The notes below the pieces were generated by a model that was given only the letters and a program-made list of their open reading frames with translations, made no database searches and was not told the origin of the DNA. From Verrucomicrobiota bacterium (lineage in GTDB: Bacteria > Verrucomicrobiota > Verrucomicrobiia > Opitutales > UBA953), in the NCBI GenBank assembly GCA_030830965.1, contig JAURLX010000030.1:1-64000 (forward strand): 64,000 nt of DNA. Reading direction: 5' to 3'. Of the stretch, positions 60,507 to 64,000 are shown piece after piece. Position 1 is the stretch's first letter. The number at the start of each line of letters is the position of its first letter. Made by a program: the position numbers and the translations under genes.

Positions 60507-61520
60507 TCAGCGCGCGGGCCGACCGATCGTGCGGGCCAAGAAATCAAGGGTCGCCTCCGCGATGTCGGCGGTGGTCGACGAGGAGGCGACGGGCCTGCCG
60601 CCGACCACGCCCGTGCGCCTCCACGAGGCGCCCTTCGGATGAAGGTCGAAGGTGTGCGGCGCGCCCTCTACGACGACCAGCTCATGGTCCACGCCGGCCG
60701 CAGCCAGCGCCCGCGCCATGACCTCGGACTGCTCGAGGGCGACGGTGGTATCGGCGGTGCCGTGCAGGATGAGCACAGGCGGATCGCCAGCCCCGGCCTG
60801 ATGAACGGGCAGGTAATCCTTCTGCCGCTCGGACGGGACGCCGGGGACTTCGCCACGCCCGTGCTTGGAAAAGTCCGTCACGCCGTACATGTCGATGACG
60901 GCGGAGACTTTGGCGGAATGCCTCGAGGCCGGGTCGCCACCCGGCCCGGTCCGGTCATCCGAGAGGCCCACCATCAAAGCCAGATAGCCGCCGGCGGAGC
61001 CGCCCGCGACGGCGATGCGCCCGGCGTCGAGGCCGAGCAGGTCAGCGTTGGCGCGCATCCAGCGGACGGCGGCGCGGCAGTCCGCGATGTTGCGCGGCCA
61101 GACGACGGGATCGGACTTCGGCCCGAGGGCGTAGTTGCAGCTCACCACCACGTAGCCGGCGCGGGCGAGGTCGGCGCTGACGCTCGACGAGCGGTATTCA
61201 GCCTTGTCGCCCCCGGTGAAGCCGCCGCCATGGATGAAAAGCACCCCGGGTTGGCGCACCTTGAGGTCGCGGCCATGCTGGACATACAGGTCGAGGCGTT
61301 CCTTGCGGTCGGGAGGGAGGAAGGCGAGGTCGCTGAGCCGATGCACGGGCGGCGGTAGATCCATGGTATAGAAGCGACCCATGGCCGCCTCGATCAGGCC
61401 GGGCAGTTCCGCGAGGCCGGCTTGTCCGGGGGGCGAAAGTTCGAAGATCTTGGCCGGGACCTTCTTGCCCTGCGCAAGCAGGACGGAGCAGGAGAGAAGC
61501 AGGATGAGCAGGGTACGCAT
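60507..61520 (-). CDS. Secreted alpha/beta hydrolase (esterase/lipase, HSL/BD-FAE type)
   Basis: This 337-residue enzyme has a signal peptide (RTLLILLLSCSVLLAQG), the oxyanion motif FIHGGGFTGGDKAEY, the nucleophile elbow VAGGSAGGYLALM with Ser, Asp in LILHGTADTTV and His in EGAPHTFDLHP. The family deacylates small esters or trims polysaccharide acyl groups. It lies 6 bp from the NYN stop (convergent) and 52 bp after cimA on the same strand. Confidence 0.85.
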   Translation of the reverse strand: MRTLLILLLSCSVLLAQGKKVPAKIFELSPPGQAGLAELPGLIEAAMGRFYTMDLPPPVHRLSDLAFLPPDRKERLDLYVQHGRDLKVRQPGVLFIHGGGFTGGDKAEYRSSSVSADLARAGYVVVSCNYALGPKSDPVVWPRNIADCRAAVRWMRANADLLGLDAGRIAVAGGSAGGYLALMVGLSDDRTGPGGDPASRHSAKVSAVIDMYGVTDFSKHGRGEVPGVPSERQKDYLPVHQAGAGDPPVLILHGTADTTVALEQSEVMARALAAAGVDHELVVVEGAPHTFDLHPKGASWRRTGVVGGRPVASSSTTADIAEATLDFLARTIGRPAR

Positions 61521-61572
61521 GGCGGGGCAGGCAAGCTCTACCCTGCCCCGCCGCGTCCGTCAACGGCACCGC

Positions 61573-63129
61573 TCAGGCGAGCGCGTGGGAGTAGCCGTCG
61601 ACGATGGCCCGGAGGGAGGCCTCTACCAGGTTTTCGCTGACCCCGACCGTGCCCCAGGAGGACCTGCCGTCAGAGGAACGGATGACCACGCGGGTCTTGG
61701 CAGCCGTGCCGTCGGAGCCCGTGAGGATGCGCACCTTGTAGTCGACGAGCTTGACCTTGGAAAGCCGCGGGAAATGGCTGACGAGCGCCTGACGCAGCGC
61801 CTGATCGAGCGCATGCACGGGGCCATCGCCCTCCGCCACCGTCGGCGTGACCTTGCCTGCGATGGAGACGCGGACGACCGCCTCGCAGTGCGCCCCGTCG
61901 CGGCCGCCGCGGGCGGCGACATGATAGGACGCGACCTCGAAAGGGGCCTTGCCGGAGCGTCCGAGGTGGCGGCGCAGAAGGAGCGCCAGGGAGGCCTCGG
62001 CGTCCTCGAAGCTCCACCCAGCGTGCTCGAGCTTCTTCAGCTCCTCGAGCGCCGCGGAGGTGGCGGGAGAATCGCGGTCAAGATCGATGCCAAGGGCCTG
62101 GGCCTTCAGCACGATGTTGCTGCGCCCTGACTGGTCGCTGACCAGGACGGTGCGCTCGTTGCCCACGGCCGCCGGGTCGACATGCTCGTAGGCGGCGGAG
62201 AACTTGCGGACGGCATCGACATGCGTCCCGCCCTTGTGGGCGAAGGCGGCGGACCCGACCCAAGGCCGGCGCGGATCGGGGGCGAGATTGGCGACGCCGT
62301 CGACGAAGCGCGACAGGTGCGTCAGCCGACGCAGGGAGGCCGCGGGCACGCATCGCCAGCCGTGTTTGAGCTGGGCGCAGGGGATGACGGCGGTCAGGTC
62401 GCAGTTGCCGGTGCGCTCCCCGATCCCGTTCATCGTGCCCTGCACGTGAGAGGCGCCGGCCTCGAGCGCGGCGAGGGCGTTGGCCAGGCCGAGGCCCGAG
62501 TCGTCATGGGTGTGGATGCCGACCGGCACCCGGAGGGCCTTCATCGCGGCGCGCGTGGCGGCGGCCACCTCAGCGGGCAGCGACCCGCCGTTGGTGTCGC
62601 AGAGCACGACGCGGTCCGCCCCGCCCTCGACGGCGGCCAGCATCGTCGCGAGCGCGTAAGCGGGATCCTCCTTCCATCCGTCGACGGCGTGCTCGCAGTC
62701 ATAGACGACCTCGCGGCCGTGCGACTTGAGGTGCGCGACGGTGTCGCGGATCATGGCGAGGTTCTCCTCGGGCGAGCAGCGGAGCACCTCCCGCACGTGA
62801 AGCGCGGAGGTCTTCCCGTAGATGGTCACCACCGGCGTGCCGACCTCGAGCAGGCCGCGCACCTGGGCGTCCTCGGCGGCGCGCACGCCCTTGCGGCGCG
62901 TCGAACCGAAGGCGGCCAGCTTGGCCCGCTTCAGGCGCAGCTTCTTGGCGCGGGCGAAGAACTCGACGTCACGGGGGTTGGATCCAGGCCAGCCGCCCTC
63001 GACGTAGGCCACGCCGAAGCGCTCAAGCTCGGCGGCGATGCGCAGCTTATCTTCGACGGAGAAATGGATGCCCAGCCCCTGCGAGCCGTCGCGGAGGGTG
63101 GTGTCGTAGATTTCGATGCTGCGTGCCAT
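61573..63129 (-). CDS. cimA: (R)-citramalate synthase
   Basis: CimA condenses pyruvate with acetyl-CoA to (R)-citramalate, opening the threonine-independent route to isoleucine. The 518-residue protein has the HMGL catalytic domain (YDTTLRDGSQGLGIHFSVEDK, metal-binding VGIHTHDDSGLGLANALA, GTMNGIGERTGN) and a C-terminal LeuA dimer-type regulatory domain (from about residue 385; VTPTVAEGDGPVHALDQAL, VDYKVRIL) where isoleucine feedback acts in relatives. 2-Isopropylmalate synthase is the alternative, but the RDGSQG motif and length fit the citramalate subfamily. The ATG at 63129 begins the conserved domain. An attenuator-like leader lies upstream. Confidence 0.9.
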   Translation of the reverse strand: MARSIEIYDTTLRDGSQGLGIHFSVEDKLRIAAELERFGVAYVEGGWPGSNPRDVEFFARAKKLRLKRAKLAAFGSTRRKGVRAAEDAQVRGLLEVGTPVVTIYGKTSALHVREVLRCSPEENLAMIRDTVAHLKSHGREVVYDCEHAVDGWKEDPAYALATMLAAVEGGADRVVLCDTNGGSLPAEVAAATRAAMKALRVPVGIHTHDDSGLGLANALAALEAGASHVQGTMNGIGERTGNCDLTAVIPCAQLKHGWRCVPAASLRRLTHLSRFVDGVANLAPDPRRPWVGSAAFAHKGGTHVDAVRKFSAAYEHVDPAAVGNERTVLVSDQSGRSNIVLKAQALGIDLDRDSPATSAALEELKKLEHAGWSFEDAEASLALLLRRHLGRSGKAPFEVASYHVAARGGRDGAHCEAVVRVSIAGKVTPTVAEGDGPVHALDQALRQALVSHFPRLSKVKLVDYKVRILTGSDGTAAKTRVVIRSSDGRSSWGTVGVSENLVEASLRAIVDGYSHALA

Positions 63130-63152
63130 GGTGGTGGTGAAGAGGAAGGCGT

Positions 63153-63201
63153 CCGTTCCGGAGTCCGCGGAACGGGGAGGCGCCGGAGGCGGTCCGTTTC
63201 G
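63153..63201 (-). promoter_or_regulatory. Attenuator-type alternative stems upstream of cimA
   Basis: Read on the minus strand: segment 2 CGAAACGG (63201-63194), segment 3 CCGTTCCG (63175-63168), segment 4 CGGAACGG (63160-63153). Segments 3:4 pair in 8 of 8 positions (terminator-like), segments 2:3 in 7 of 8 (antiterminator-like), so they exclude each other. A further hairpin at 63202-63216 overlaps the leader stop codon. The T-run after 3:4 is poor (ACGCCTTCCTCTTC). Confidence 0.6.
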
Positions 63202-63206
63202 CGGGC

Positions 63207-63296
63207 TCAGAGCCCGATGATGCCGATAATCGCCGTGATGGAGGCACGGCCTCCCCTGATGGGGGCGGGCGTCGTGGACTGGACCTTGGCGGGCAT
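63207..63296 (-). CDS. Isoleucine-rich leader peptide upstream of cimA
   Basis: This 29-codon ORF (MPAKVQSTTPAPIRGGRAS then ITAIIGIIGL) ends with five isoleucines within eight residues, read by ATC, ATT, ATC, ATC, ATC, just before the stop, 78 bp upstream of cimA. Isoleucine is the end product of the cimA pathway. The ORF is therefore proposed as an attenuation leader peptide: ribosome stalling at the Ile cluster would mask the stop-codon hairpin and favour the antiterminator. A longer in-frame start at 63401 would also reach the same stop, but it overlaps the divergent gene. Confidence 0.6.
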   Translation of the reverse strand: MPAKVQSTTPAPIRGGRASITAIIGIIGL

Positions 63297-63399
63297 TGGA
63301 AACGGGACTCCATAGGCGGAGGCAGGATGAGTCAAAGGCAAAGGCGCGACGGCGGGCCTGCAGGCTCGCAAAAAGGGGGTAAATGGCCTTTCTGAAGCC

Positions 63400-64000
63400 A
63401 TGCGGCTGATTCCTGCACTGCTTCTGCTGGTGGGAGCCGCCTGTTCGCTGCAGGCCCAGTGGCAGATCTTCGCCGAGAAACTTCCGGAATCCGGCTCCTG
63501 GGCGACCTACCGCATGGAGCGCAGCCGCGAAGGCAAAGTCTTCTCCACCGCCGACCTGCGCGTGTCGGTGACCGAAGGCGGCGATGTCGGCGGGATGCCG
63601 CACGCCTGGCTGACCATCGAGCCCGTAGGATGGCTGGGCTCCCGGGAGAAGGGCCCGCTGCGCCTCCTGCTTCCTAGAAACCTCGGCAGGTCGGGGGCGA
63701 GCCGCCTGCTGGAGAACGCAGCGGCCATCGTCTTTGAAAACCCCAAGAAGGGAGCCTACCGGATGCGGGCGGAGGATGTCGCCTGGCTGATGGACTGGGC
63801 GAACCTGACCTACGAGAGCGAGCTCACACCAGAAGGACCGTCGGGCGAGAAGACCCTCGTCGCCGGCAAAGAGTACGCCTGCGGCAAATACCGCATGCGA
63901 ACCGTGACCGCCACCGACCCTCCGCTCGTACCGAAGCAGACGATCACGATGGACGGGGCGCTGTGGCGGGACGAATCGACGCCTTTCGCGGTGGTGAAGG
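63400..64000 (+). CDS. Secreted protein, start only
   Basis: An ATG at 63400 opens a signal peptide (RLIPALLLLVGAACSLQA) followed by QWQIFAEKLPESGSWATYRME. About 200 residues are visible before the window ends. Repeated patterns of charged turns and hydrophobic strands (HAWLTIEPVGWLG, LRLLLPRNLGRSG) suggest a beta-rich periplasmic domain. No family was recognised. It is divergent from cimA, and its promoter must share the 270-bp gap that holds the cimA leader. Confidence 0.75.
   Translation, partial: MRLIPALLLLVGAACSLQAQWQIFAEKLPESGSWATYRMERSREGKVFSTADLRVSVTEGGDVGGMPHAWLTIEPVGWLGSREKGPLRLLLPRNLGRSGASRLLENAAAIVFENPKKGAYRMRAEDVAWLMDWANLTYESELTPEGPSGEKTLVAGKEYACGKYRMRTVTATDPPLVPKQTITMDGALWRDESTPFAVVK

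Noticed and set aside
63207-63401. A longer 64-codon version of the cimA leader ORF
   Set aside because: It would overlap the start of the divergent secreted protein gene; the 29-codon form is sufficient and more typical of leader peptides.

Overview
This is a GC-rich chromosomal window from a bacterium that looks like a member of the Verrucomicrobiota, most probably the Opitutia class. The lineage is inferred from the gene complement: an oleA/oleB pair, a PVC-type CxxCH sugar dehydrogenase with HEAT repeats beside a TIM-barrel epimerase and a sorbosone-dehydrogenase-like protein, a complete Gram-negative envelope set (bamA, ompH, lpxD, msbA-like, GT9), and many secreted enzymes. No marker here fixes the species.

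Layout. 1-4860 (minus): 5' part of gyrB, then an operon fabZ-fabI-oleA-oleB. 4954-5466: a secreted PrxQ. 5491-14891 (minus): a long housekeeping run, in transcription order rplY, pth, rpsF, ssb, rplI, terminator, dnaB, bamA, ompH, lpxD, prs. 15055-19982 (minus): a secreted sugar-oxidation module. 20153-22283: HU, tRNA-Leu, a DUF4236 protein, an integrase-arm-like fragment and an outer-membrane barrel. 22344-26807: three ammonium transporter genes in a row, each behind its own sigma-54 promoter. 26829-29144: a MerR-like regulator and a VWA protein. 29244-34391: AsmA plus an iron-type ABC importer. 34333-36030 (minus): tRNA-Asn, a 39-residue basic protein, a lipoprotein and an OGG1-like glycosylase. 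36147-42678: a sialic-acid scavenging cluster with two NanM-like kelch proteins, an MFS transporter, a lyase and a sialidase, plus a convergent epimerase. 42709-50089: a zinc-ribbon membrane protein, a secreted hydrolase, enolase, tRNA-Val, Nudix, YebC, YidC and PyrE. 50200-57938: a formylglycine-generating enzyme, then MFS, FAD oxidoreductase, GT9, ABC exporter and TerC. 58033-64000: tRNA-Arg, a secreted NlpC/P60-like protein, a NYN/LOTUS protein, an esterase, citramalate synthase with its leader, and the start of a secreted protein.

Two regulatory systems stand out. (1) All three amt genes have a good -24/-12 element (TGGCAC-N7-TGC) whose predicted transcription start lies 1-4 nt before the start codon, so nitrogen-controlled mRNAs that are essentially leaderless are predicted. 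(2) Citramalate synthase, the first enzyme of the pyruvate route to isoleucine, is preceded by a 29-codon leader ORF with an isoleucine-rich end and by mutually exclusive RNA stems arranged like a classical attenuator. Other points of interest are the oleAB operon without oleC/oleD, the sialate cluster without a visible regulator, the MerR/VWA pair with a 30-bp dyad at the VWA start, and a tiny basic protein gene coupled to a lipoprotein.
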